This document shows positions 1 to 7,873 of a stretch of 22,254 nucleotides of DNA, piece after piece. A model generated the notes under the pieces. It worked only from the letters and a program-made list of their open reading frames with translations, ran no database searches and was not told the DNA's origin. Position 1 is the first letter of the stretch, and each line of letters starts with the position of its first letter. Source of the stretch: an uncultured Lachnospiraceae bacterium (GTDB taxonomy: Bacteria; Bacillota; Clostridia; Lachnospirales; Lachnospiraceae). The translations under genes and the position numbers were made by a program. Location: assembly GCA_910578825.1 (NCBI GenBank), contig CAJTSB010000041.1, forward strand, positions 1-22,254. The letters are read 5' to 3'.

Positions 1-492
1 GAGGAATTAGAGGCGCTGTTAAAAAATAAGAAACCCATTTGTTATTTGAATATGCGAAATTTTTGTCAGAATAAAAATGAAGTGGTTAATGGAAAAGAGA
101 AGACATATTATAACATGACGCATAGCGGACTGGCGGAAGGAGCCGGATGGGGAGCACAGAGGAGGAGAAGTTATGCCTGCAATGCGGCAGTTCGCCTATT
201 GGGTTATTATAACCATGGCTATATCATGCATTCCGGTAACCAGAAACTAGGTGGAGCGAATCAGGCAAACAAGAATGACAGAAAGAGGCTGGGAGTCTCA
301 AAATGTGCAAACAGCACATTAAAACCCATTACTGTTATTTTGAAAAATGGACGAAAGGTGACCTATGGACAGTATGTCTGTAGCACGTGTGAGAACGGAA
401 AGGTGGATTCCTGTTATCAGATATACTGCTATGGAAAGGGAAAAGGAAAGGGACTGGGATATATGCCTATTGAAAATGGAGATGCAAAATGA
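1..492 (+). CDS. Cysteine-rich protein of unknown family, 5' end outside window
   Basis: The frame is open from base 1 (first residues EELEALLKNKKPICYLN) to a TGA at 490-492, giving 163 visible residues. A TTG at 46 and an ATG at 52 could act as starts, but neither has a ribosome binding site, so I read the gene as continuing upstream. The visible part has eight cysteines, including a CSTC motif, clusters of basic residues, and a Gly/Lys-rich stretch (YGKGKGKGLGY) near the C-terminus. No membrane segment is visible in this part. I do not recognise the family. Its stop codon lies 14 bases before the next start, so it is probably co-transcribed with the secreted proteins downstream. Whether it is itself secreted depends on the missing N-terminus. 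Confidence 0.6.
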   Translation, partial: EELEALLKNKKPICYLNMRNFCQNKNEVVNGKEKTYYNMTHSGLAEGAGWGAQRRRSYACNAAVRLLGYYNHGYIMHSGNQKLGGANQANKNDRKRLGVSKCANSTLKPITVILKNGRKVTYGQYVCSTCENGKVDSCYQIYCYGKGKGKGLGYMPIENGDAK

Positions 493-506
493 AGGGAGAA
501 ATTATG

Positions 507-2057
507 ATGACGAGGAAAGCAAAAATGACAGCCATATTTTGTGCATTGGCACTGGCGGTAAGCAGTTTCGGAACCCATATGGATAATGCCAGGGCAGCGT
601 CTAAAATGGTGACGCCGGATGATGGTGCATTTTCCAGGGAAATTACAGAAAAAGGGATTGAAAAAGGTACGAAAGCAGAGGCTGGCATACAGCAGCTATT
701 ATCTGGAAAGAGAGTACAGGGAAAAGTTCTGCCAGGAAATGCAGGGCAGCGTTACCAGATCACCCTAAATAGTTCCGGGCAGTTAGATATTCATCTGGAA
801 AATGTTTCGGGAAAACTGGCAACCCGCCTCACAGACAAGAACGGGAAGGGCTGGGCGCCCCGGAGAAGGACAGCCAATGGCAAGCAGACCTACCAGCTGA
901 AGAAGGGCACGTATTACTACCAGGTCCAGGCGGCAAAAGGGGCAGTGGTTCCTGAAACAGGGCTGGACTATGCAATTACTGCCACATTCCAATCGGCACA
1001 GGCGAGGTTTGAAGGTAACGACGCGCGCAAGAAGGCAGTAAAAATGCCGTCAAATGAGATATTCTATGGACACCTTGCACAGAATGCGCCTGTGGAATAT
1101 TATAAGTTTACGCTGAAGACGATATCACGGATTACATTTTGCGTTGCTACACAGATTACAGATTATACGCCAGAGACGTATGTGGTGACTTTATACAATA
1201 AAAATGGAAATGTCCTTTCGAGCTGGGAGAATGAGGATCTTGTAAAACTATATGGTGAAGAATACAGATTTGGAAATGACTGGTGGTGGTGGGACTGGAC
1301 TCAGGATGTAAACGGTGAGATGGGACTGCATGAAGTTTTGCCGGCGGGAACCTATTACGTGGGTGTCAGCGTGAAAAGGGATTCCCATGGAAAAATCCCA
1401 TCATCTGCCCGTTACGGGAAGTATGCGGTGCGTACGGTAGTTGCAAAGCAGGGGCTGTCGGTTGAATTGTCAAAGAAACAGGCGGAGTATACAGGGAAGA
1501 AGATAAAACATCCAAAGGTAACCATAAAGAAGAATTTTAAAAAAGCTTATTATCAGGATTGGGAAAAAGATGACTCCCAAAGTTTATACTCTATTGTAGG
1601 TATGTCAGAAGGTCTTTTCCCCTCTGATGGGTATATTTATGATACCATAAAGGGGATTGGAAGGTATATGGTAAGTCAGGAGCGCTGGTGGGTTTCGCCG
1701 GATCTTGATGTACCTGATGCTACTACTTCTTATGCTATTTTCACAGTAACGCCGATACGTGGAAAAATCAACTGCATAAGCAGCAAAAAGAAAGGGCAGG
1801 TACAGGTATCCGTAAAGAAGAACGCCCAGTCCACCGGCTACCAGATCCAGATAGCCCGTGACAGAAAATTCAGGAAATTAGTAAAAACCCTAAAGACAAA
1901 AAAACTTAGGAAAACGGTAAAAGGATTGTCACATGGGAAGAAATATTATGTGCGGGTGAGAAACTATAAAGATGTAAAGACGTATTATTGTGACATAGCG
2001 GTTCCGGAATCCATTTATGGAAAGTGGAGCAAGGTGAGAACGGTAGTGTGCAGGTAA
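507..2057 (+). CDS. Secreted multi-domain protein: two PPC-like domains, Ig-like domain, FN3-like tail
   Basis: I chose ATG 507 because it aligns residue for residue with the start of the downstream paralogue and has GGGAG eight bases upstream. In-frame ATGs at 489 and 504 are alternatives. The 516-residue protein has a Sec signal peptide (basic MTRKAK, hydrophobic core, cleavage near residue 30 at NARA-A). By eye it has two PPC-like beta domains (about 70-165, with the strands YQITL and GTYYYQV; about 185-312, with EYYKFTL and AGTYYVGVSV). An Ig-like part (about 317-415) and an FN3-like domain (about 420-516, YYVRVRNY then YGKWSK) follow. A tryptophan run sits at 259-264. No LPXTG motif, terminal membrane segment or catalytic site is visible, so it looks like a surface binding or structural protein. 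It ends TVVCR. The domain names are inferred from pattern. Confidence 0.85.
   Translation: MTRKAKMTAIFCALALAVSSFGTHMDNARAASKMVTPDDGAFSREITEKGIEKGTKAEAGIQQLLSGKRVQGKVLPGNAGQRYQITLNSSGQLDIHLENVSGKLATRLTDKNGKGWAPRRRTANGKQTYQLKKGTYYYQVQAAKGAVVPETGLDYAITATFQSAQARFEGNDARKKAVKMPSNEIFYGHLAQNAPVEYYKFTLKTISRITFCVATQITDYTPETYVVTLYNKNGNVLSSWENEDLVKLYGEEYRFGNDWWWWDWTQDVNGEMGLHEVLPAGTYYVGVSVKRDSHGKIPSSARYGKYAVRTVVAKQGLSVELSKKQAEYTGKKIKHPKVTIKKNFKKAYYQDWEKDDSQSLYSIVGMSEGLFPSDGYIYDTIKGIGRYMVSQERWWVSPDLDVPDATTSYAIFTVTPIRGKINCISSKKKGQVQVSVKKNAQSTGYQIQIARDRKFRKLVKTLKTKKLRKTVKGLSHGKKYYVRVRNYKDVKTYYCDIAVPESIYGKWSKVRTVVCR
1281..1298 (+). repeat. TGG trinucleotide run encoding a tryptophan cluster
   Basis: Four consecutive in-frame TGG codons (1281-1292) are followed by GAC and another TGG, giving WWWWDW at residues 259-264. 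The paralogue has TGGx3 then GAC at the equivalent place (2894-2905), so the copy number differs between the two genes. Confidence 0.9.
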
Positions 2058-2107
2058 CAGTTGATTCAGGATAAAGGAATGAATATACCGGGAAAGGAGA
2101 AGCCACA

Positions 2108-3628
2108 ATGATAAGAATCCAAAAGATAACAGCCCTATTCTGTGCTCTGGCATTAGTGGTAAGCAGTCTCGGACCCTATACATACAATGCCAGGGCAGCA
2201 GAGTTTCCAGTGACATCGGACGATGCCCGGCTTTCACGGGAGATGGCAGAAAAAGGTTCTGTAAAAAGTACCGGGACTATGACCGGAGCGCAGCAATTAC
2301 AGTTAGGAAAGAAAACACAGGGACAGCTGGTGACAGGAGACGACGGGCAGAAATATCAGATAACCTTAAAAAGTTCCGGGCAGCTTGAGATCCTTCTGGA
2401 GGGAGACACAGGGAAACTGGCAGCTAGTCTTACCGACCAGAATGGGAAAAGTTGGGCGCCCCGGAGAAGGCTGGCTAATGGAAAACAGATTTACCAGTTA
2501 AAGAAAGGCGTTTATTACTATGAGATTCAGATGGCAAAGAACGCAAAAATCCCCAATGCAGGGCTGAATTATGGGATTACTGCTATATTTAAATCTGCAA
2601 AGGCAAAGTTTGAGGATAACAACACACGTAAAAAGGCGGCAAAAGTACCGTTAGGGCGGGAGTTTTATGGACACCTTGCGCAGAATGCAGCCACAGAGTA
2701 TTATACATTCACTCTGGATGAGCTAAATTATTTCATATTTAGCCTGACAACGCAGATCACAGATTATGATCCGGAAACTTTCGTAGTAACCTTATACAAT
2801 AAAGATGGGAAATATATATCCAGTTGGGGAAATCCAGATTTCGTGAAATATTGTGAGGAATGTGGCAGCGTATATAGTTATGCAAATGGTGATTGGTGGT
2901 GGGACGGAGAGTACGGCGACTACATAGGATTCTCTGGGATTTTGCCAGCGGGTACGTACTATCTTGGCGTCAGTGTAGAGACAGACAAAAATGGGAAAGT
3001 CCCTGTCACAGCGCGCTATGGTCGGTTTGCAGCGCTTATGAACGTTTATACGCCGTCTGTATCGGTGAAGTTGTCACATAAACAGGCGGAATATACGGGA
3101 AAGAAAATCAAGGCGCCGAAAGTAACGATAAAAAAAGATTCTAAATATGCATATCTGGAGAAATATGATGATAGATCTCCATATTTAATTAAAAGTATGA
3201 CTGCCGGAGTTAGAGGTGGCAGCCTGAAAAAAATTGGAAAATACAAGATTGTGCAAAACATTTGGTACAATCATCCAGAAACCGGCGATGACGCCTATTC
3301 TTATGCAATCTTTACTGTAACACCGGTATGTGGGAAAGTCAGGCGTGTAAGCAGCAAAAAGTCGGGGGAGGCACAGGTATCTGTGAAGAAAGACGCCCAG
3401 TCTGACGGTTACCAGATTCAAATAGCGCGCGACAGGAAGTTTAAAAAATCCAAAAGAACGATCAATACGAAAAATCTCAGGGCAACGATTAAGGGATTGT
3501 CACCGGGAAAGAAATATTATGTGCGGGTAAGGAATTACAAAGAGGTGAAGACGTATTACCTGGAGACAGCCATTCCAGAAAATATTTATGGGAGATGGAG
3601 TAAGACGCGGACGGTTGTATGTAAGTAG
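2108..3628 (+). CDS. Secreted multi-domain protein, tandem paralogue of the preceding gene
   Basis: ATG 2108 has AAAGGAG about eight bases upstream. The 506-residue protein matches the preceding one along its whole length. Shared features are the signal peptide (FCALAL core, cleavage near NARA-A), the WAPRRR motif followed by NGKQ and QLKKG, the FYGHLAQNA segment between the two PPC-like domains, the QAEYTGKKIK opening of the Ig-like domain, and the FN3-like tail with YYVRVRNYKEVK and YGRWSK. The tryptophan run is shorter here (three). The two genes are 50 bases apart, consistent with tandem duplication followed by divergence, mostly in the loops of the Ig-like part. It ends TVVCK. There is no cell-wall sorting motif and no enzyme motif. 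Binding or adhesion is plausible but unproven. Confidence 0.85.
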   Translation: MIRIQKITALFCALALVVSSLGPYTYNARAAEFPVTSDDARLSREMAEKGSVKSTGTMTGAQQLQLGKKTQGQLVTGDDGQKYQITLKSSGQLEILLEGDTGKLAASLTDQNGKSWAPRRRLANGKQIYQLKKGVYYYEIQMAKNAKIPNAGLNYGITAIFKSAKAKFEDNNTRKKAAKVPLGREFYGHLAQNAATEYYTFTLDELNYFIFSLTTQITDYDPETFVVTLYNKDGKYISSWGNPDFVKYCEECGSVYSYANGDWWWDGEYGDYIGFSGILPAGTYYLGVSVETDKNGKVPVTARYGRFAALMNVYTPSVSVKLSHKQAEYTGKKIKAPKVTIKKDSKYAYLEKYDDRSPYLIKSMTAGVRGGSLKKIGKYKIVQNIWYNHPETGDDAYSYAIFTVTPVCGKVRRVSSKKSGEAQVSVKKDAQSDGYQIQIARDRKFKKSKRTINTKNLRATIKGLSPGKKYYVRVRNYKEVKTYYLETAIPENIYGRWSKTRTVVCK

Positions 3629-3658
3629 CAGAGCGTTCACTATCAGGAGGAAAATGGG

Positions 3659-5143
3659 ATGAAAAAGCAAAATTTATGGAAACATTTCATATCGTTGGCA
3701 ATCGGCGTTGCGCTGCTGTTTCAGGCGTCCCTGTCGGTTACTGCTGAAACGGTGCAGATATCGGGAAGGGAAAGTCAAAAACTGGCAGGGGGAGCAGTGA
3801 CCAGAGATGACGGTGATGCGCTTGCGAATGGGTTCGTCATCCAAAATGGCACATTGAAGAAATATATGGGAGTGGCTAAAAAAGTGGCAATTCCCAAAGG
3901 AGTCACAGCCATTGGAGAGGAAGCTTTTGCGAAACAGACGATAACGGAAGTCATCATTCCCAAAGGGGTAACGGACATCGGGGAAGGGGCTTTTTCCGAG
4001 TGTGAAGGATTGAAAGAAATGGTTATTCCAGAAGGGGTAACAAGCATCGGGAAAAGGGCATTTTCTTATTGTGGAAGTTTGGAGAAAGTTATCCTCCCGC
4101 AAAGCTTGGTAAGTATTGGGAATGAAACGTTTTTGGAGTGTGGAAATTTGTCAGGCATAAAAATTCCCAAAAATGTGGCAAAAATAGGACGCGGGGTATT
4201 TGAACGATGCAGCAGGCTTTCAAAGTTGAAAGTGGATGTTGGCAATTCCAATTATTATTCAAAAAATAATATGTTGTTTGACAGGAAAAAAAGTTTAATT
4301 TGCTGTCCTGGTGGAAAATCAGGGAATATCAGGATACCAAAAGGGGTAACCAGTATCGGACCGGAAGCCTTTGCCTATTGTAAGAAACTGGGAAATGTGG
4401 TGATTCCGGGAAGTGTGAAAACCATTGGCAAACAGGCGTTTTATTTCAGTGAATTGAAAAGCATCACCATGCAGCAGGGAGTCAAAAGCATCAAATCGGC
4501 AGCATTCTCCAGCTGTGAATTGGATAGAATTCGCCTCCCCAAAAGTTTGAAAAGTATCGCGGCAGGGGCATTTTATTATTGTGAGCTGAGATCTACGCTA
4601 ACCATTCCCAAAGGCGTAAAAACTATTTCGGCTGATGCGTTTTCCTGTAGCAGCCTGAAAGGCATCGTCATCCCGGATAGCGTTACAAAAATAGAAGAGG
4701 GTGCATTCAGTTTCTGCAATTTGAGGAAAATTGTCATCCCGGACAGTGTGACAAAAATCGGGGAGGGAGCGTTTTATTGCTGCTATAGGCTTAGGAGCGT
4801 GAAGCTTCCGTGCAATTTGAAAAAGATAGAGAAGGAAACCTTTTACGAATGTAAAAATTTAAAGAGCATTGTGATTCCGGGAAAAGTGAAGAGTATCGGG
4901 GGATGGGCATTTGCATACACCGGACTGAAAAGCATGGTCTTGCCGGAGGGCATGAAAAAGATCACATCATGTGTATTTATCGGCTGCAAAAACCTTAAGA
5001 GCATAACGATTCCGGGGAGCGTGAAGAAGATTGATTCCTGGACGTTTGATGACTGTAGCAAGCGCCTGGTAATACATGGGAAGAAAGGTTCTTATGCGGA
5101 AACGTTTGCAAAAAAACAAAAGATTACATTTTCTGAAATGTAG
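3659..5143 (+). CDS. Secreted BspA-like leucine-rich-repeat protein
   Basis: ATG 3659 has a full AGGAGG (3645-3650) eight bases upstream. The 494-residue protein has a signal peptide (cleavage near residue 29, SVTA-ET). From about residue 75 to 468 there are about 16 repeats of the Treponema pallidum/BspA type (LRR_5), with the consensus IPxGVxxIGxxAFxxCxxL and 21-23 residues per unit. The fifth repeat is followed by the usual insertion of the family (NSNYYSKNNMLFD, then CCPGGKSG). The array closes with the typical cap VIHGKKGSYAETFAKK. Unlike the next gene it stops straight after the cap, without Ig-like or FN3 domains. Family members are surface proteins that bind host or bacterial ligands, but the ligand cannot be read from the sequence. 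It lies 30 bases after the previous gene, probably in the same operon. Confidence 0.9.
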   Translation: MKKQNLWKHFISLAIGVALLFQASLSVTAETVQISGRESQKLAGGAVTRDDGDALANGFVIQNGTLKKYMGVAKKVAIPKGVTAIGEEAFAKQTITEVIIPKGVTDIGEGAFSECEGLKEMVIPEGVTSIGKRAFSYCGSLEKVILPQSLVSIGNETFLECGNLSGIKIPKNVAKIGRGVFERCSRLSKLKVDVGNSNYYSKNNMLFDRKKSLICCPGGKSGNIRIPKGVTSIGPEAFAYCKKLGNVVIPGSVKTIGKQAFYFSELKSITMQQGVKSIKSAAFSSCELDRIRLPKSLKSIAAGAFYYCELRSTLTIPKGVKTISADAFSCSSLKGIVIPDSVTKIEEGAFSFCNLRKIVIPDSVTKIGEGAFYCCYRLRSVKLPCNLKKIEKETFYECKNLKSIVIPGKVKSIGGWAFAYTGLKSMVLPEGMKKITSCVFIGCKNLKSITIPGSVKKIDSWTFDDCSKRLVIHGKKGSYAETFAKKQKITFSEM

Positions 5144-5240
5144 AAAAGTCAGCATGATGAATCGCGATATCATAGATTTCATTGTAACAGAAGGATAAAG
5201 TAAAACAGCAGAAATCTGGCTGTCAGTGGAGGATGAGAAG

Positions 5241-7070
5241 ATGGATGAGCATAGTGGATGGAAACGTTTTATGGCATTTGTAATTAGCGTTATGCTGGCG
5301 TTTGCCATGCCAATTGTATTTGTGGGAACGGCACAGGCTTCAGGTGCGGAAATGTTTGAGCGGGTTGAGGAAGAAAAGGAAGCTGCTACGCCTAAGGATG
5401 GGTTTATTATTGAAAATGAAATATTGAAAGAATATGTGGGGGAAGCCAGGAAAGTCGTAATTCCCAAAGGAGTAAAAATTATTGGTGAATATGCATTTTT
5501 AAATAAAAAAATAACAGAAGTGGTTTTTCCAGATGAATTACGGATTATCGGGAAATATGCATTTTCTGGTTGCCAATATCTGACAAAGGCGACTTTTTCA
5601 GAAGGAATAACAATTATTGGGGAAGCATCATTTTCCAATTGTATAAAATTGGCGGAAATGATTCTCCCGGAAAGCGTGACCGGCATTGGGGATGGAGCGT
5701 TTAGCAGCTGTTGCAGCCTGACAGAGGTAAAAATTCCAAAGAATGTGTCGCTGATCGGAAGTGGAGCGTTTGAAGATTGTGGAAATCTGGAAAATATAAG
5801 CGTGGATGCGAATAATTCCTGCTATTTTGTGAAAGACGGTTTGCTTTATGATAATAAAAAATGCTTAATCTGTTGTCCTGGTGGGAAATCAGGAGATATC
5901 GTCCTTCCCAAAGACATTACAAATATTGGCGACAGTGCGTTTGCCTATTGTACATGGCTGGAAGATATTACGATTCCAGGAAACGTGGAATATATCGGGA
6001 ATTATGCGTTTGCGGGCAGTAATTTGAGAAACGTTACTATTTCACAGGGCGTAAAACGAATTGAAAATGGGGCGTTTGCGGCCTGTGCGCTGGAAAGCAT
6101 CCGTATTCCAAACAGCATAAAGAGCATCGGAGCTGGGGCGTTCACCGGAATCCAGGGATTGGAAAATTTTAATATTCCAGAAGGAATCACAAGCATTGGC
6201 GACGGCACATTTGAAGGTAGTGATTTAAAGAAGATTGTGATTCCAAAAAGTGTAAAGACTATCGGAGAACAGGCGTTTCGAGCTTGCGAGCTGGATAAGG
6301 TTGTTTTGCCGGAAGGCGTGACGGAAATTGGAGAAATGGCATTTTTGGAGTGTGGAAGCCTGACAAGCATAACCATCCCCAAAAGCGTGAAAAGGATAGG
6401 CCGCGCAGCATTCGACGATTGCAGCCCCCTGCTTAAGATTTATGGAAAAAAAGGTTCCTGCGCCGAGAAGTATGCGAAAAAGCACAAGATAAAATTTTCC
6501 ATCGCAAAGAAAATCCAGAGTTTCAAGGCGAACAGAGAATACAATAAAACATACAAGGACAAATCATTTAAGCTGAATGTAAAGTTAAAATCTGGAAATG
6601 GGAAATTAACGTATGCAAGCTCTGACACAGAGGTTGCGGCTGTGAACGGCAAAGGCAGGGTTACCATAAAGGAGCCGGGAATTGCCATTATTACGGTGAA
6701 GGCGCAAAAGACCTCGAAGTACAATGCCGCATCCGTGAAAATCACGGTCAAAGTCAGTCCCAGACAGCCCAAAATGCGAACGGTCCGGGCACAGAGCGGG
6801 GGGAAGATCAAGGTAAACTGGACCATGGACAGACATGTTTCCGGTTACGAAATTCAGTATAGCACGGATAAGGAATTCAAAGACAGGAATGATACAAAAG
6901 TTATGGCCGTAAAGAAAAACAGAGTCCAATCTGCAACCATAAAACAGGGACTTACAAAGGGAGAGAAATATTATGTGCGGATGCGTTCGTATAAGGATGC
7001 GAAGGCAGGAAAAAAAGCACAGAAACTCTACGGCTCCTGGAGCAGGTCGAAAACAGTGGTTTGTAAATAA
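5241..7070 (+). CDS. Secreted BspA-like LRR protein with Ig-like and FN3 domains
   Basis: ATG 5241 is preferred to the in-frame GTG at 5226, because the GGAGG at 5228-5232 lies inside that extension and eight bases before the ATG. The 609-residue protein has a signal peptide (cleavage near residue 33, TAQA-SG). About 13 BspA-type repeats (residues 71-395) follow, with the same NSCYFVKDGLLYD/CCPGGKSG insertion after repeat five as in the preceding gene. After the cap IYGKKGSCAEKYAKK come an Ig-like domain resembling bacterial Ig-like group 2 (about 421-505: YASSDTEVAAVNGKGRVT, then GIAIITVKA) and an FN3 domain (about 507-609: GYEIQYSTDKEF, YYVRMRSY, YGSWSRSK). It ends TVVCK, as in the two PPC-like proteins. 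It appears to be a paralogue of the upstream LRR gene that carries the domain tail found in the first two genes. Confidence 0.9.
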   Translation: MDEHSGWKRFMAFVISVMLAFAMPIVFVGTAQASGAEMFERVEEEKEAATPKDGFIIENEILKEYVGEARKVVIPKGVKIIGEYAFLNKKITEVVFPDELRIIGKYAFSGCQYLTKATFSEGITIIGEASFSNCIKLAEMILPESVTGIGDGAFSSCCSLTEVKIPKNVSLIGSGAFEDCGNLENISVDANNSCYFVKDGLLYDNKKCLICCPGGKSGDIVLPKDITNIGDSAFAYCTWLEDITIPGNVEYIGNYAFAGSNLRNVTISQGVKRIENGAFAACALESIRIPNSIKSIGAGAFTGIQGLENFNIPEGITSIGDGTFEGSDLKKIVIPKSVKTIGEQAFRACELDKVVLPEGVTEIGEMAFLECGSLTSITIPKSVKRIGRAAFDDCSPLLKIYGKKGSCAEKYAKKHKIKFSIAKKIQSFKANREYNKTYKDKSFKLNVKLKSGNGKLTYASSDTEVAAVNGKGRVTIKEPGIAIITVKAQKTSKYNAASVKITVKVSPRQPKMRTVRAQSGGKIKVNWTMDRHVSGYEIQYSTDKEFKDRNDTKVMAVKKNRVQSATIKQGLTKGEKYYVRMRSYKDAKAGKKAQKLYGSWSRSKTVVCK

Positions 7071-7090
7071 CGGTTATTGGATTTTTGCAT

Positions 7091-7119
7091 TTGTCAGGAG
7101 AAAAAATCTATGTTATACT
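7091..7119 (+). promoter_or_regulatory. Sigma-A-type promoter for the SprA-related/DUF975 pair
   Basis: A -35 TTGTCA (7091-7096) lies 17 bases from a -10 TATACT (7114-7119). TG at 7111-7112 makes it an extended -10. Transcription would start near 7126, leaving a leader of about 100 bases in which I see no clear structure. The promoter begins about 20 bases after the last LRR gene, and no convincing terminator separates them. Confidence 0.65.
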
Positions 7120-7229
7120 GTGGCATAAGGAACCTGGCAGGGTCAGGGAAAGCAGCAGGCCATATCAGGAATGGATAGAGTCAATATAAGAAATGGGCAT
7201 TTGCCGTATTCAGGGAAGGAGATGGCGGA

Positions 7230-7871
7230 ATGACAGATTTCATGGTGGGATGGAATACATATCAGAATGGCATCAATCAGGATTACAGACCGGGATATTC
7301 ATCAGCGGATGGTGTAACTAAGGATTACAGACCAGGATATTCATCAGCGGATGATGTGGCGCAGAATGGCAGGGAGCCCGGAGAAGAGTGTCAGACTTGT
7401 AAGAATCGTAAGTATAAAGACGGTTCGGATGAGAATGTATCATTTAAGGCGGCGTCCCATATTTCACCGGAGGCGGCAGCGGGTCGGGTGCGCGCCCATG
7501 AGGGAGAGCACGTTGCGAATGCATACAGCAAGGCGGCGCAAAAGGGCGGCGAAGTGCTGTCCGTGTCGGTTCGGCTTGAGACGGCTGTCTGTCCCGAGTG
7601 TGGGAAGAACTATGTCTCTGGCGGAACGACTTCTACCAAAATCCGCTATCCGGCGGATTCTGAAGGGGCACGGAAGAAAAACGATCAAACAGGCTTAGGA
7701 GGTGCTGCGCAAAGGGAATCCCTGGTAAATTCAGATGCAGAGAATCAGAGGCAGAGCAGAATCAATCCCTATGCAGAAAATCAAAAGCAGGTGCGTGCAA
7801 ATGCGGTCAGGGGAAAAGGTTTTGATTATGCGACGAGACCTTTGGAAGAATTTGAAATGGAGCGTTATTAA
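7230..7871 (+). CDS. SprA-related family protein with HExxH motif
   Basis: ATG 7230 has GAAGGAG (7215-7221) eight bases upstream. The 213-residue protein has no signal peptide or membrane segment. Its core, about residues 50-140, shows the pattern of the SprA-related family (PF12118): CQTC (54-57), KYKDGSDENVSFK, SPEAA, VRAHEGEHV with HExxH at 90-94, then CPEC (121-124) and YVSGG. The HExxH and the two CxxC pairs suggest bound metal and possibly metallopeptidase activity, but the family's biochemical role is not established to my knowledge. The N-terminus holds two copies of a 14-residue unit (18-45). The C-terminal 60 residues are low-complexity Gln/Asn/Arg-rich with a repeated (D/Y)AENQ(R/K)Q motif and look disordered. 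It is followed after two bases by the DUF975 gene. Confidence 0.75.
   Translation: MTDFMVGWNTYQNGINQDYRPGYSSADGVTKDYRPGYSSADDVAQNGREPGEECQTCKNRKYKDGSDENVSFKAASHISPEAAAGRVRAHEGEHVANAYSKAAQKGGEVLSVSVRLETAVCPECGKNYVSGGTTSTKIRYPADSEGARKKNDQTGLGGAAQRESLVNSDAENQRQSRINPYAENQKQVRANAVRGKGFDYATRPLEEFEMERY
7281..7364 (+). repeat. 42-bp tandem duplication inside the SprA-related gene
   Basis: Two adjacent 42-base units (7281-7322 and 7323-7364) encode DYRPGYSSADGVTK and DYRPGYSSADDVAQ. The first 30 bases differ at a single position, and divergence is concentrated in the last third. Confidence 0.9.
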
Positions 7872-7873
7872 AT

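Noticed and set aside
3674..4102. Other antisense frames opposite the LRR array
   Set aside because: They are shadows of the repeats, with repeated Pro/Ser/Phe-rich units complementary to the IPxGVxxIG codons.
5144..5240. Possible hairpin (CAGCAGA and TCTGGCTG) between the two LRR genes
   Set aside because: Short stem, no T tract, and close to the ribosome binding site; not supported as a terminator or promoter.
4967..5686. Long open frame on the - strand opposite the LRR genes (239 codons)
   Set aside because: It lies across the end of one LRR gene and the start of the next. The periodic LRR coding pattern leaves the antisense frame open, and the product is of biased composition with no recognisable domain.
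3870..6430. Repetitive DNA in the LRR genes as a possible CRISPR-like array
   Set aside because: The 63-69 base periodicity is in frame and encodes LRR units. There are no identical repeats with unique spacers.
7071..7090. AATAAC/GTTATT inverted repeat after the second LRR gene followed by T5
   Set aside because: The arms are separated by a single base, so a stable hairpin cannot form; not called as a terminator.
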